A stretch of DNA of 64,000 nucleotides from Gadus chalcogrammus (taxonomy: Eukaryota > Chordata > Actinopteri > Gadiformes > Gadidae), in the NCBI RefSeq assembly GCF_026213295.1, contig NC_079417.1:8214384-8278383 (forward strand), in the 5' to 3' direction. The notes below the pieces were generated by a model. It saw only the letters and a list, made by a program, of their open reading frames with translations. It was not told where the DNA came from and did no database searches. The position numbers and the translations under genes are program-made. Shown one piece after another: positions 20,944 to 63,812 of this stretch. Within the stretch, counting starts at the first letter, position 1, and each line of letters begins with the position of its first letter.

Positions 20944-23900
20944 GTGAGTCGAGACTGAGGATCAATGTCCCCCATCCTCACTGGTATATGTTGGCTAAAA
21001 TAATATTGTGATGGTATGATGGTTTTCATGTAATACACAACGCCATGAGATAAAATATAAATTGTGCATATGTTGTTTAATGCTGGCTATTTACATGCAA
21101 GCTACAAATATTGGTACGGTATTGCACATTCCGGTCAAATCGGCCGAAGTTTCGGATGGCAATAATAATAATTCCCCGGCCCAGAATTTGTCTATATCCA
21201 CCTTGTGCCGTGCTTTAAGTATCCGGCCATTGAGAGAGATGCTTTAAGGGAAAGGAAAGCATTGTATCATCTTGTTGTTTCTCCCCCCGTCCCCCCTGTC
21301 CACCGTGCCCCCAAACAGAGAGACCCCACGTGTACACGGACAAGAAGGACGCCCTTCAGGTTGTGAAGATGATTAAGGGCGCTCGCTTCAAAGCCTTTCC
21401 CTCACGTGAGGACGCAGAGAAGTTCGCCAAGGGGATGTGTGACTACTTCCCTTCCCCCAGCAAATCCACTTCCTGTGGCCCGGTCATGGCCAAAGGTAGG
21501 CACAAGAGCTCGCACTCACTGCAATCTAAGTCTAGGGCACTGGAGATAAGCATATTTTCAAATGAATTAGGAATGAACTGGACAGACAATGTGTTCTGCG
21601 CGGGGGAAAAACATTTAGGTTAGTAGACACTGAAAATACATCCTTTCTAAATAACTACTTTTAAGCAATGCCCTGCTATTTTTTAAGTGGACAGACGCAG
21701 AGAGAGCTCAACCCTAACAATACTCGACTATGTTTAATGTAGAGACCCAATGCATTACACATTAATGTACAGTGCACTATCCAAAGCCAAAGGTCCCACT
21801 ATGGAAACCTATATCGAAATCTATCCAACCTTAGTGTCCAATACACGGACAGTACCTTCTGTTTTCAAGTGCATTCTACCACTGTCTAGATAACACGGAG
21901 GTGGACGCCATCAACCGGGAGCGAGCCAACAGCTTCAAGAGCCCCCGCACTCAGGACCTCACGGCCAAGCTGCGGAAGTCAGTGGAGAAAGGCGACGAGA
22001 GCACCTTTAACGACCTCATCTGGAGTAATCCCCGGTATCTGATAGGTTCAGGGGATAACCCCACCATAGTACAGGTGAGGAGCTGGAAGACTCGCATGAA
22101 AGGGTTTTGGGGGTGTGCGCGTATTAATTGCAGTACCCTAGACTTTTGGTGTGTCTTATGCAAAGACACACCATTAATTAGTTGATCCGTCAACATCCTT
22201 GCTTTATCCATGGCCACTGTTACTTTGTAGAACAAGTTTTATGCCTCGGGGCTCCGTCCTCTGTGCTTTCGGTTTGGTTTTAGATGCTTTGTCTGTCTAA
22301 CTCGTCGGATTTGAAACAGTAAATACCTTTATCTTGCCTGTGTCGCTGATCTCTAAATGGCGGACACTCCTGCGAACCGTTGTGAAAACCATCTTCACCG
22401 CCTTATCTGCTCTGTTTTAGACCTTGCTGCTGGTATTGTTCAAAAGCGTCTCCTCTAAACGCCTTCTCCTGGCCCTTCCGTTGTGCTTTGTGTGTGTGTG
22501 GCCATGCAGGAGGGTTGCAGGTACAACGTGATGCATGTGGCAGCCAAGGAGAACCAGGCGGGCATGGCCCAGCTGCTGCTGGACACCCTGGAGGACCCCA
22601 AGTTCATGCGCCTCATGTACCCCGACGACCAGGAGCACATGCTGCAGAGACGCATCCGCTACATAGTGGACCTTTACCTCAACACCCCAGACAAGGGAGT
22701 GAGTGACCGCTTCGCTCTGGCTTCAAGTAGAGAATGTAGTGGCATGGATTGCGTTGGGGCTGGTTGATCATTTAAAGAAGTGTGTTAACTGGGGGACGGT
22801 GTAGTGCCTTTCCGTTTTTTTTTGTGCAATGGAAACTGTGAGGATCAAGGCAGAGAGTGGTGGTTTCGGTTATCCGGTATCACAATGGCCCACCCTCAAG
22901 GTTCCTCACCAGATGTTGTGTCTCCCACTCCAGGGCTATGAGACTCCGCTCCACTTTGCCTGTAAGTTTGGGTGTCCGGACGTGGTCAACGTTCTGTGCT
23001 CCCATCCGGACGTCGACAAGAACCGCAAGAACAAGTACGACCAAAAACCATGTGAAGTGAGTAACTGCTTGCAAAGTTTTTTTTAGTTCTACTGATCTAG
23101 TTGTGAACTAGAGTCGACTGTTTGCACTCGGTGTCGATGAGTTTCATTGAACACAAACAGTAAATTCCGTTGCTGTTCAGCAAACATACTTTTTGTATCG
23201 CTGGTGTCGTCTGAATAGCTCGGTTGGTTAGATTTCTCTGCTCGGCCTAAGGCTGTGTTGGATCCAGCTGCCATGATATGGCAGGTTGTCGGTATTCACA
23301 CCCCGACGGTTATTTATATTCACATTAGTCACCAGAGCGCTCGAATACCAACACAGACGAGGCACAACAACACGTCACCCCGAACGACCCCAGCATCTCA
23401 CTGTTTGCTAACCGCCTCCGTTCTGTTGTTGTTTTTCTGCCCCAGGTGATATGTGATAGAAAAAATAAAACCCAAGAAGTGAAGCAGAAGATCCTGGACT
23501 ACTTGGAAGGTACAAGATCGAGGTTTCTCTCCAGGAATCGACAGCGCTGTTATCGGAGTTCATAATTGCAACAATAAATGTATTTGAGCAGCCCTAATTT
23601 TAGATCCCATCGCCATACTAGTTTGTAATCCGATCCGATTGTACCATACCAGTGGGTTTAATATCTAATGCCCCGAGAATACTTGGTTAATATCGACAAA
23701 GTTGGATGAGTGTCGTGACAGTCCGTTCCATCTCTGTGTCAGACCGCTGCTACGTCCCCTTAATGAGGGCGACGGACAACTCCTCCCAGCCCGTCATCGG
23801 TGCTCCCTGGTCACCCGAGCCCTCGGAGAGCTTCTCCAACGCGCTGTCCCCACGCCACGCTCGGAGTCCCATGGATCCCCTGATGTCCGTCAAAGCCTTC

Positions 23901-26756
23901 GCCGGCCCCCTGAGCCCCTCCAAAGTAGGGAGTTTTAAATAAAACCGGATTAATCATTTACCTGCCTAGATTAATCCACTTTCACTGAAACAGATTTAAA
24001 TTTGTTTTCTTTCAACCACCACCACTTCCTCAATCGATCGAAACCGTCACGCTCATTGGTGTTCATTTCGCCGGTAACCCCCTGCAGGCGGACGAGTTCC
24101 GGCGGGCGTGGAAGACGCCACCCAGGGACAGAGCGGAGCAAGTTCACCACATCCTCAAGTCTGACCCTGACCGCGGCGTGGAGAGGGTGGGCAGGTGAGG
24201 ATCAGCCCTCACACATATATACTGAGAGGTTAGAATCATAAATGTACAAATCCCATGAAGACTTGAAACGTTATCAATAAATAAAGCCTTTTGGATTTAT
24301 TGGAGGATTTGAAGGTTGTTATCTAGCTGTCTTTAGCTCTCGGAGAGAGTTTACACTAGGTAGAGTTTACATTAGGTAATTTGGCAGCCAGTTTAATCTA
24401 ATTGCCTTTCTGATTGAGTTGTTAAAGCATACCATCAAAATCGGCACAGCTACAAACACTTGGAATTGCTGCACGTACAAGCACGTTTCGATAAAGGGCA
24501 CAGCACCAATAGGAATCAGAACAATAGTTTCTAAAGTTAGAGAGAATCTCTGTGACTCTTTCTCTCCATCCATCCACAGGAACCTGGCTCATGAGTTCGG
24601 CCACGCCTGGGCAGAGTACTGGGACTTCCTGGACTGCTTCGTGGACCTGGCCTCACAGGAAGGCCTGCGGAAGTTTGAGGACTACCTCGGCAGGAAGGAC
24701 TTCAGGCAGCGGGCGCACGAAGAGGCCGGGGAGAACGAGACCAGGAACCGCTTCAGGACGCCGTCCCCAGGTACGCCCCTCCTCCCCACTTTTTCCGCAC
24801 CATGAGACCGCCTGGGCTCACGTTTACGACGTCCTTCGGGTCGCACATCGTCCGTCTGGTTTCCCCATCGACGGCGTCCTTCTTGCAGGGAAGCCCAAGA
24901 AGTTCTGCAACTCCATCTCCGTGGGCGCCTTCCTGGACGAGGGCGACGACCTCAGCCGCGAGGAGATGAAGAACCGGCAGAACGCGGCGCTCACCAGCAT
25001 CAGCTCGGCGGCCGGCGCCCGGGACCGCCGCGGCGCCGACCTCATCGAGACGGCGGCCGAGGTGGACCTGCTGTGCGGCGGCGAGGGCCTGCTGCTGTCC
25101 CCCGGCGGCGCGGCGGCGTGCGGCATCGAGCTCTGCGCGTCCCCCCTGGCGTCCGGCGGCGGCGGCGGCGGCGGGCGGGACGGGACTCCCAACGGGGACA
25201 CGGCGTCCTGCTCCCGCCTCTCGCCGTCGTCCTCCGCAATGCTGCTGCTGTCGCCCGTCTCCGACCTCACGCTGGAGTTCGAGCACATGTCCCTGGGGGG
25301 CTCCGCCGGCGGGGGCGGGGTCCGGGAGCGGAGGAGCAGCGGAGGCGGCCGGCACAGGGAGCTGCGGGACTCCTCCTCCTCCTCCAGCCCGCCCCCAGCC
25401 CCCCTCGCCGCGGCCCAGCTGAGCTGCGGGCTGGGCCGTCTCTCGCTGGGCCGCGCCGAGGACGAGGGGCAGCCGGCCGGGGGGAAGAGGTGCAGCGGCG
25501 GCAGCAGCAGCTCGGAGGAGTTCCTGGAGGCCCAAGAGAACCTGGACGGTCCGCTGGGCCAGAGGACTAGGGGGGCGGACTCGGGGCGCACCCTCTGCGC
25601 CCGCTCCAAGTCGTGGGACCACGGCGGGCGGGACCTGAGCAGCTCGGGCTCGTCGGGGTCCTACAAGTCCTTCAACAGCTCCAACGAGTTCCTGAGCAGG
25701 ACGCCTCCTCCCCCACGCATCAGGAAGAGCCTCTTCATTGAAGGGTGGGTTTCTTGTTCTCTCGCTCCACATCACATCATTACGCCACTGTTCTTTGTCT
25801 CTTCTTTTGAACTGTGTTGTGTTCCACCCACGTTTTTCCCAGGGATGTTCCCACCAAGCTGGACAGCGAGGTCCTGTTAGCAATAGAAGCCATAGATGTC
25901 AGCCCCCAGCAGTTCCCCGGCATTCACAAGTGGAAGAGCACAATGCAGAGCTACTCAAAATCAGACATGCAAAGGTGAGTCACGTCACGCTGCCCGCACA
26001 ATCTTCAGAACAAAGTTCTCATAAGTTCTCTAAACAAAAAAGTAAACACACAACTGTGCACTTTTAAATGTTAGTCGCTATGTGTATCATCTCAACAAAC
26101 GTATAGCTTAAAATCAATAATAAATGAATAAATAAAACCCTATAACTGAAATATTTGACAAATGAAAAAGGCTTGCCAGCCTGTCCCTCATGGTTTTAAG
26201 TGTCTTACTATCAACACTCACAAAACCCCATCTGTAAGACTCCCCCGTACTAACGGGGTAGGAGATTAATCTGACACATTTGGACTTCAATATGCTCTAG
26301 TTGTACATTTAAAGCGCTGGTCTCAGTGCTTCACTGTGGCATGTACATCAGACTAGGATCTACTGTATCTCTTGTGTAGGACTGGATCCTCACATTATCA
26401 ATGTGGATGCACTCGCAATATATCCTTAAAAGAAGAGTATTTTACAGTGGTCAGTGTGTGATAGAGGCGCATATCGTCACAATAAAGCAAAGTCCAACAC
26501 GCAGTCCTCCTGATCTAAAATAACCAGTGACCTTGGCTCTCCTGCCAGCTGGCCCAGCCCTGCGGTGGTGAAACACCGACCCAGGATGCCACCGCACACA
26601 CCCAGCTCCCCCGCCAGCGGCATGGGGCCCCCCGCCGGCCGCTTCAGCCCGGCCCGGCTCGGCCCCTCCACGCCAGACTTCAGCCCTGGCCGCTACAGCC
26701 CGGCCCACGCCAGCTCTTTGCACCGCATCCGCCTCAAACACTTCAACCCCCTCTAG
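20457..26756 (+). CDS. ankle2: Ankyrin repeat and LEM domain-containing protein 2, 12 coding exons
   Basis: Coding join: 20457-20943, 21319-21495, 21890-22074, 22510-22698, 22934-23056, 23446-23509, 23743-23924, 24088-24194, 24580-24770, 24889-25744, 25843-25974, 26549-26756. The sum is 2901 nt, or 966 residues (human about 938), all GT-AG and in phase. Residues 1-47 are the LEM-like domain ([20 protein letters not shown]). Residues ~163-283 hold the conserved [17 protein letters not shown] and [16 protein letters not shown]. Ankyrin repeats lie at ~284-390 ([33 protein letters not shown]). A low-complexity region runs ~570-850. In animals the family tethers to ER/nuclear envelope and promotes BAF dephosphorylation via PP2A and VRK1 control during mitotic exit. 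The start has A at -3 and G at +4, but an in-frame TGA six bases upstream leaves out the N-terminal membrane segment of the human protein. It follows golga3 in the same orientation, as in humans. Confidence 0.96.
21319..21495 (+). CDS. ankle2: ankle2 coding exon 2
   Basis: Residues 163-221, [20 protein letters not shown] and DYFPSPSKS, strongly conserved. Confidence 0.95.
21890..22074 (+). CDS. ankle2: ankle2 coding exon 3
   Basis: Residues 222-283, [20 protein letters not shown] and [16 protein letters not shown]. Confidence 0.95.
22510..22698 (+). CDS. ankle2: ankle2 coding exon 4 (ankyrin)
   Basis: Residues 284-346, ankyrin-type [20 protein letters not shown] and [15 protein letters not shown]. 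Phase 0 at both ends. Confidence 0.95.
22934..23056 (+). CDS. ankle2: ankle2 coding exon 5 (ankyrin)
   Basis: Residues 347-387, [20 protein letters not shown], the clearest ankyrin repeat. Phase 0 at both ends. Confidence 0.95.
23446..23509 (+). CDS. ankle2: ankle2 coding exon 6 (short)
   Basis: Residues 388-408, [20 protein letters not shown]. Only 64 bp; aligns with human DVICERSKNKS. Confidence 0.93.
23743..23924 (+). CDS. ankle2: ankle2 coding exon 7
   Basis: Residues 409-469, with [13 protein letters not shown] and the conserved [11 protein letters not shown]. Confidence 0.95.
24088..24194 (+). CDS. ankle2: ankle2 coding exon 8
   Basis: Residues 470-505, [17 protein letters not shown], then [11 protein letters not shown]. 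Confidence 0.94.
24580..24770 (+). CDS. ankle2: ankle2 coding exon 9
   Basis: Residues 505-568, [20 protein letters not shown] and [16 protein letters not shown], matching human. Confidence 0.95.
24889..25744 (+). CDS. ankle2: ankle2 coding exon 10 (large low-complexity exon)
   Basis: Residues 569-854, 856 bp and very GC-rich. Starts with conserved [20 protein letters not shown] and includes [17 protein letters not shown]. The rest is Gly, Ala, Ser and Pro runs, predicted disordered and poorly conserved. Donor GAAGG|GTGGGT. Confidence 0.93.
25843..25974 (+). CDS. ankle2: ankle2 coding exon 11
   Basis: Residues 854-898, [20 protein letters not shown] then [10 protein letters not shown], aligning with human [20 protein letters not shown]. 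Confidence 0.95.
26549..26756 (+). CDS. ankle2: ankle2 terminal coding exon 12
   Basis: Residues 898-966 and the TAG stop. Pro/Ser-rich tail with repeated [13 protein letters not shown] motifs; human has YSPGRNS and GSPGRYSP at the same place. Confidence 0.95.
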
Positions 26757-27825
26757 CTGCGTCCCCTTTCCCCAGAACCCCTCCCCCTATTTCTGGAACC
26801 CCCGGTTGCGTAGATGCCTCCCCCTTTCCAGTACAGCTCCGCCACTCCCCGCCCCGATGAGTAGCACCAGCGCTCAGAAACCCCCCCCCCCCCCCCCCAA
26901 CGGAATTATGCACAAGCGTCTCAAATTGTTTGTAGAAATTGTGAATGGTACTTAATAAGCCCATACAGCGTACAGGAATCATCATCGCATAAGGTTGTGA
27001 TGTGCACGTTGGACTGATGGGTAAAAAGAAAAGTGAGGTTTCCTGTGAGGTGTGAGGAAGTCAATATTTTAATGTTTTTTTTTGTACGTGAGTCAGTAGC
27101 ACAAAGGGTTAGTGTTTTTAACGTGTAAAGTAACTGCCAGTACCTGTGTTGTCCTCGGTTAAGGAAATCGCCTTACTTTTTTCGATCAATGGACATTTGG
27201 TTAAATATAAACCACCCGTCATTCTGTCCAGCCGTTCTTGACGTCAGACGCTGGGCAGCCGTGTTGGGCACTGCTGTGGACATTGGCACCCAATTAATTT
27301 AACTTGACATGTGTACATTGGTCAACATTTTACTGGGTTTTAGATAAACCGTTCTTTTTGTCTCCTACCAGTAACGGCAGCCTTGAATTGACATTTTTGT
27401 TAAATATAAATCAGACTGAGCAGCGCGCACTGTATGAGTTTGGATAGAAAAACGATGTATACACTTTTTAAGTCCGTTTTTTCCGGCTACACATCAGAAC
27501 CGGTCAGGCCGCGTCCATGAGGAAGAGAATGTATATTTCCGTGTAACTGAAGCCTTCATTGGAGAGCACAAGACTACTTCATTAAAAGGATTGTATCGCT
27601 GTAATTGTGCTCTCAGGTGACAAAGATCTTATCCTGGTCTCAATGTTTTGAATGTGGAACGTTGCAAAAAAAAAAAATGCACCTAAATACTTAAACTTGC
27701 TAATTGTGCTTTTGGCATTCTATGCTTTATAAAAAAGGAAAATACTTTCATGGTGATGGCGCGTTTTCTGTATGTCTAGATTGTTTGCTTTCGACTAATA
27801 AAATTTCACCCCGTACGTAACTTGC
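26757..27825 (+). other. ankle2: ankle2 3' UTR
   Basis: About 1.05 kb from the stop to a canonical AATAAA at 27797-27802. Includes a poly-C run around 26880-26898. Confidence 0.7.
27797..27802 (+). terminator. ankle2: ankle2 poly(A) signal AATAAA
   Basis: Canonical hexamer. It faces the opposite-strand pgam5 signal about 90 bp away. Confidence 0.7.
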
Positions 27826-27893
27826 CACTGCATTCTCGCCTGCTTCCAAATATTCTGCCCGTGTAAAGCATAAGTCAACTACAGAACAATAAC

Positions 27894-27899
27894 TTTATT
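27894..27899 (-). terminator. pgam5: pgam5 poly(A) signal (AATAAA on minus strand)
   Basis: TTTATT on the + strand, about 440 bp beyond the pgam5 stop codon. Gives pgam5 a compact 3' UTR (about 27880-28338). Confidence 0.65.
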
Positions 27900-28338
27900 G
27901 CACAATTCCATAGACTTTTGAAAGACCCTCACATCGAGGGCACGGTACAAAAAGCATCTGCGTCATTTGCGATAACAAAAGCTGTAGAAATGTGTTTTAA
28001 TACATAATTTTGGTTTAATAAAATTAAAGATTAGACACTTTTGGGATGAACTCTTATACATTACATTCAGAAGTTTCTCCACTGACTTATTGAACCAGAT
28101 ATTTGCAGCACAAATCAGTTGAGCTAACAAGTCTACTGGTTGTTTGGACTCCCTTGCACTGAAGGTAGGTAGACTATGGCACGGGAGTGACTCACAAAAC
28201 TAGCAACTTGGATAGCATTTATGGTAGTTAAATTACAAAAAAGCACAAAAGAACAGCTTATTTGCAAGACACTTGAGTAGACGACTGCATGACTCCATCC
28301 TAGGTCTTTGAACCTACACCTGTGCTACGCGTATGACA

Positions 28339-28489
28339 TCAGGTCCGGGTGAGTTTGTCCACGGGCATGAAGCCCGAGTCTCCAAGGGTTCGGAGAGCCA
28401 CACGGCCGCTCGGGCGGATGGTGAGCCAGGTGATGCTGCCGTTGTTGAGGCCCATCCGCAGCCATCCCTCTGGAGGAAACTGCAGAGCC
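28339..28489 (-). CDS. pgam5: pgam5 terminal coding exon 6
   Basis: Residues 251-300 and the TGA stop; [20 protein letters not shown] and [16 protein letters not shown], matching the human long isoform C-terminus. Confidence 0.96.
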
Positions 28490-30448
28490 CTGAGGGACAC
28501 AGAGCAGACGCAAGGATCACAATAATGGCTGAGGGAAGTACATAAATTAAAAGCTACACATCAGTGTAGGTAATTTTATATGTATTCTGGTAGTACTACT
28601 GTTAATGCAATATGGTGTGAGTAGTGCTCAATGAAAATACTTGAGGAATTTATCTTTGGTTGGTGCCGACAGGTCATTTACCTGTTTTCCTGTGTATGAT
28701 GTTACTTGCAAAGGACCTCACCAATTCTAATCTGAGCCCATACGAAATGGGCAATGTCAAAAAATGTGCTGGTTTGAATTTAAATGAACAGGACGGATCC
28801 ACACAGAAGCAGGAATCAACAACCCAGGAACCTGATCGCACCTGCACACAAAGTAGCGGATGACGTTGGCGTGGCACACGATGATCTCGTAGCTGTCCTC
28901 CTTCTGTTTGGCATCGGCCCGGTGGATGTAGCGGCGGAAGGCGGCTTCGATGCGAGCCCCGTCCTCGTGGTACTGCTGGAGGGAGGGCACACAGGTTGAG
29001 CGCTGCCAGGTGAGAACTGACCTCTCGCTATCGGAATCAACAACGTTACTCTCTAAAGTATTCTTGAACCCTCCGAACTCTAACAGTCAACCCCAGTATT
29101 GGCTTGGAGCTTTGCAAAGCCAAATTTGGCAAGAGAGAGACTTGATTAAAATCAATGGTGTCTAATGCATATATTGGCCGGGAAACACTTGAACATATCC
29201 TCATCCATCTCTACAACAAGCAGCAGTCTGGTCTCACCACAGCGTCTGGCTTCCAGTGTGTGACCGGGGGGACGGGTTCAATGGGAGCTCCCTCTCTCAG
29301 CAAGTCACAGCTAACCAGCTCCACTCCTGAAAGAGTAGAAAGTCAAGTTCAACTTTGGCGTTAATGTGCAGTCAAGTGTATACGTATGTATCCACTGAAC
29401 CTCATAAGAATAAAGCTGTAGGTTATTTCTCAAATAGGAAATAACTGACACTGAAATATTGTTTGTTGTAATATAGAACAGGGTTACCAAAATTAATTCC
29501 ATCGATTATTACTGCTTTCGTGTCTCAATTACTGACCTTCAAGGTGTTTGCTGATTATGTTCGCCGTCTCCGTGGCCCTGGACATGGAGGAGTGCACGAG
29601 GGTGTCATACTTCAGGCCTAAAGCAGCCAACCGCTGGCCTGTGAACTCGGCCTGTTCCCTGCCTAAGGAACAGAAGACAACGGTACTGTTACAAGGATAC
29701 ATCAGATTTTCTGATTAATGTTTGTAGGTGAATACATTTTCTTCGTTGATACAAAATGATCAATATAAATGAATGGAATATTTTAAAAGAAAATTACCGA
29801 TTGGCCTCAACTTTTTACGAACGAAACGGTGGTAGATCAGCCAATTTGAAACACGGGGACAAGTATAGAACCAACAAAAGCAAAAACTTAATAAAATAAC
29901 CTAATGGCGTGAGGATTCTTTCTTTGTCGCCGTTTCCACTCAGGTTGTACTGGGAGTGTCTGATGAGGAGGATATTGCGTGTTGCTTTAGGTTTCCCGTT
30001 GTCCGACTCAGAGGTGAGGTCTTCTGTTGCTTTCTCCTTCTTTTTCCCGTTGGTGAACGCCGACGGGTCCCTCCTGTAAGGAGTCATGACAGGTGATGGG
30101 ATTAGAAGCTTTACGCACACGGTGATCCCCAGCACTGACATAAGACACACCAGTAAATGAACTTTTCACAAACAATCAATAATGTTTAACAAGATAAAGT
30201 AATGCGCGGAGTACTTACTTATCCCAGTTAAATTCCCAAGCGGGTCCGGACGGCACCGGTGTGTGGTTTGCAGTTGTCCATGTCGGCTGTGCTGCTTGGA
30301 GGACACCAAACCGGCTCCACACACTCGACTTCTCTCTCCCTTGCTCTCCAAAACACCCGCGGGACTCGGCCACGGCCACCGCTAACACCACGGCAGAAGA
30401 GCCTCCAGCGACCCCGCATATAAGTTGTAGAGTCCTCCTGTACGACAT
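28339..30448 (-). CDS. pgam5: Mitochondrial Ser/Thr protein phosphatase PGAM5, 6 coding exons
   Basis: Coding join on the minus strand: 30448-30219, 30073-29901, 29662-29537, 29326-29238, 28975-28842, 28489-28339. The sum is 903 nt, or 300 residues (human long form 289). A hydrophobic N-terminal segment at residues ~8-27 ([19 protein letters not shown]) is the expected mitochondrial membrane anchor. The WxxNWD multimerisation motif is at 71-76. The histidine-phosphatase core has the LIRHSQY motif with His116, Arg163, the LLREGAP glutamate at 188 and CHANVIRY with His241. These are the expected catalytic residues, so the enzyme should be active. The family dephosphorylates Ser/Thr on mitochondrial partners and acts in mitophagy and fission. 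Unlike human, the linker at 97-103 reads TSESDNG, with no clear NxESGE KEAP1-binding motif. It lies tail-to-tail with ankle2 and head-to-head with zdhhc8. Confidence 0.96.
28842..28975 (-). CDS. pgam5: pgam5 coding exon 5
   Basis: Residues 207-250, [20 protein letters not shown] and [13 protein letters not shown] with the second catalytic histidine. Confidence 0.96.
29238..29326 (-). CDS. pgam5: pgam5 coding exon 4
   Basis: Residues 177-206, [20 protein letters not shown], with the catalytic-site glutamate. Confidence 0.95.
29537..29662 (-). CDS. pgam5: pgam5 coding exon 3
   Basis: Residues 135-176, [20 protein letters not shown] and [17 protein letters not shown]. Confidence 0.95.
29901..30073 (-). 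CDS. pgam5: pgam5 coding exon 2 (RHG-type active-site motif)
   Basis: Residues 77-134, Lys-rich linker then [14 protein letters not shown] and LTPLG. The donor is an unusually weak GTTATT. Confidence 0.92.
30219..30448 (-). CDS. pgam5: pgam5 coding exon 1
   Basis: Residues 1-77: [16 protein letters not shown] membrane segment, variable linker and AWEFNWD. Start context AAGAATG with A at -3. Donor AA|GTAAGT. Confidence 0.95.
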
Positions 30449-31328
30449 TCTTGAATCCGCTGAGCCGGGGGGCTAATGCTAGGCAGCAAGCTAATTGACT
30501 GGTTTAACTAGCTAGTTTAATCTGAGCTAAATTTGTGGCTTGCAATAAGGCCAACACGAATTTACAGAATTACGGCCTAAATGTCTACACTGCTATATAG
30601 ACAGTCAACGTATTTGCAAACGTATCACTGAATGACATTAATTACTGCTATCTGACAGAAAGAGAAACTAGCCTTACTTGACAATGAACGCTGACCGGAT
30701 TCATTATACTACGGTGTCCCGGCAGAATCAAATGTTTGACGATTTCATAAATCCCTATATTTACCACGCGGGGGCGCTCCGGTCACATGTCCCTTCACAA
30801 ATACTCAGACTGTGCCCGGAGATAATGAGATTACAAAAACCTCAACATCATTATAAGGAATAACATACAATGAATGCGTAGTTTGTTGTGCTGAATGCGG
30901 TAATGTGTTATTTATTTAACCTCTATGAACAATCTTCTCCCGCCTGATATAAACGAAACATATCCTTCTCCAACTTGAATCGACCTTTCACTATAACCAT
31001 GGAATGTATTGCTCTTTAGTCTTCAGCCGTACCGATTTTCATCCGTATAGGACTCAGGGTTTAGCATTGAGGCACTTGCATGAATAGGTTTGCATAGAAG
31101 CTCCACCTTTCAAGCGGTTCAGTGACCTCACTTGTGGGCTGGATTGGAAGGGTGGGATTTCCAAGATCCCCGAGCGCTGTATTTTTGCCTCTCTATCTTT
31201 GGATCTTTGTGGCTCCCTGGTAGCGAAAGGAGATTGGCTTAATCTTTCACAGCTACAAACATTGCAAATTGGATCTTCAAATGCATCTCCAACTGGAATA
31301 AATAATTGAGGAATGTGGAAATTACAGA
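30449..31328. promoter_or_regulatory. Head-to-head pgam5/zdhhc8 promoter interval
   Basis: 880 bp separate the two divergent start codons, so both 5' UTRs and promoters must fit here unless leader exons lie elsewhere. A CTCF-like core (CCACGCGGGGGCGCTCC) sits at 30764-30780. No TATA box at a sensible distance was identified. Two short upstream ATG frames (31281-31301 and 31313-31357) lie in the probable zdhhc8 leader; the second overlaps the zdhhc8 ATG in another frame. Confidence 0.55.
30764..30780 (+). promoter_or_regulatory. CTCF-like motif between pgam5 and zdhhc8
   Basis: CCACGCGGGGGCGCTCC matches the CTCF core (CCACNAGGGGGCGC type) except at the two bases after CCAC. Motif resemblance only. 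Confidence 0.35.

Positions 31329-63812
<32,484 letters not shown>

Noticed and set aside
24753..25883. 376- and 261-codon antisense frames over ankle2 exon 10
   Set aside because: GC-rich composition removes stop codons on the opposite strand; translations are low complexity with no homology.
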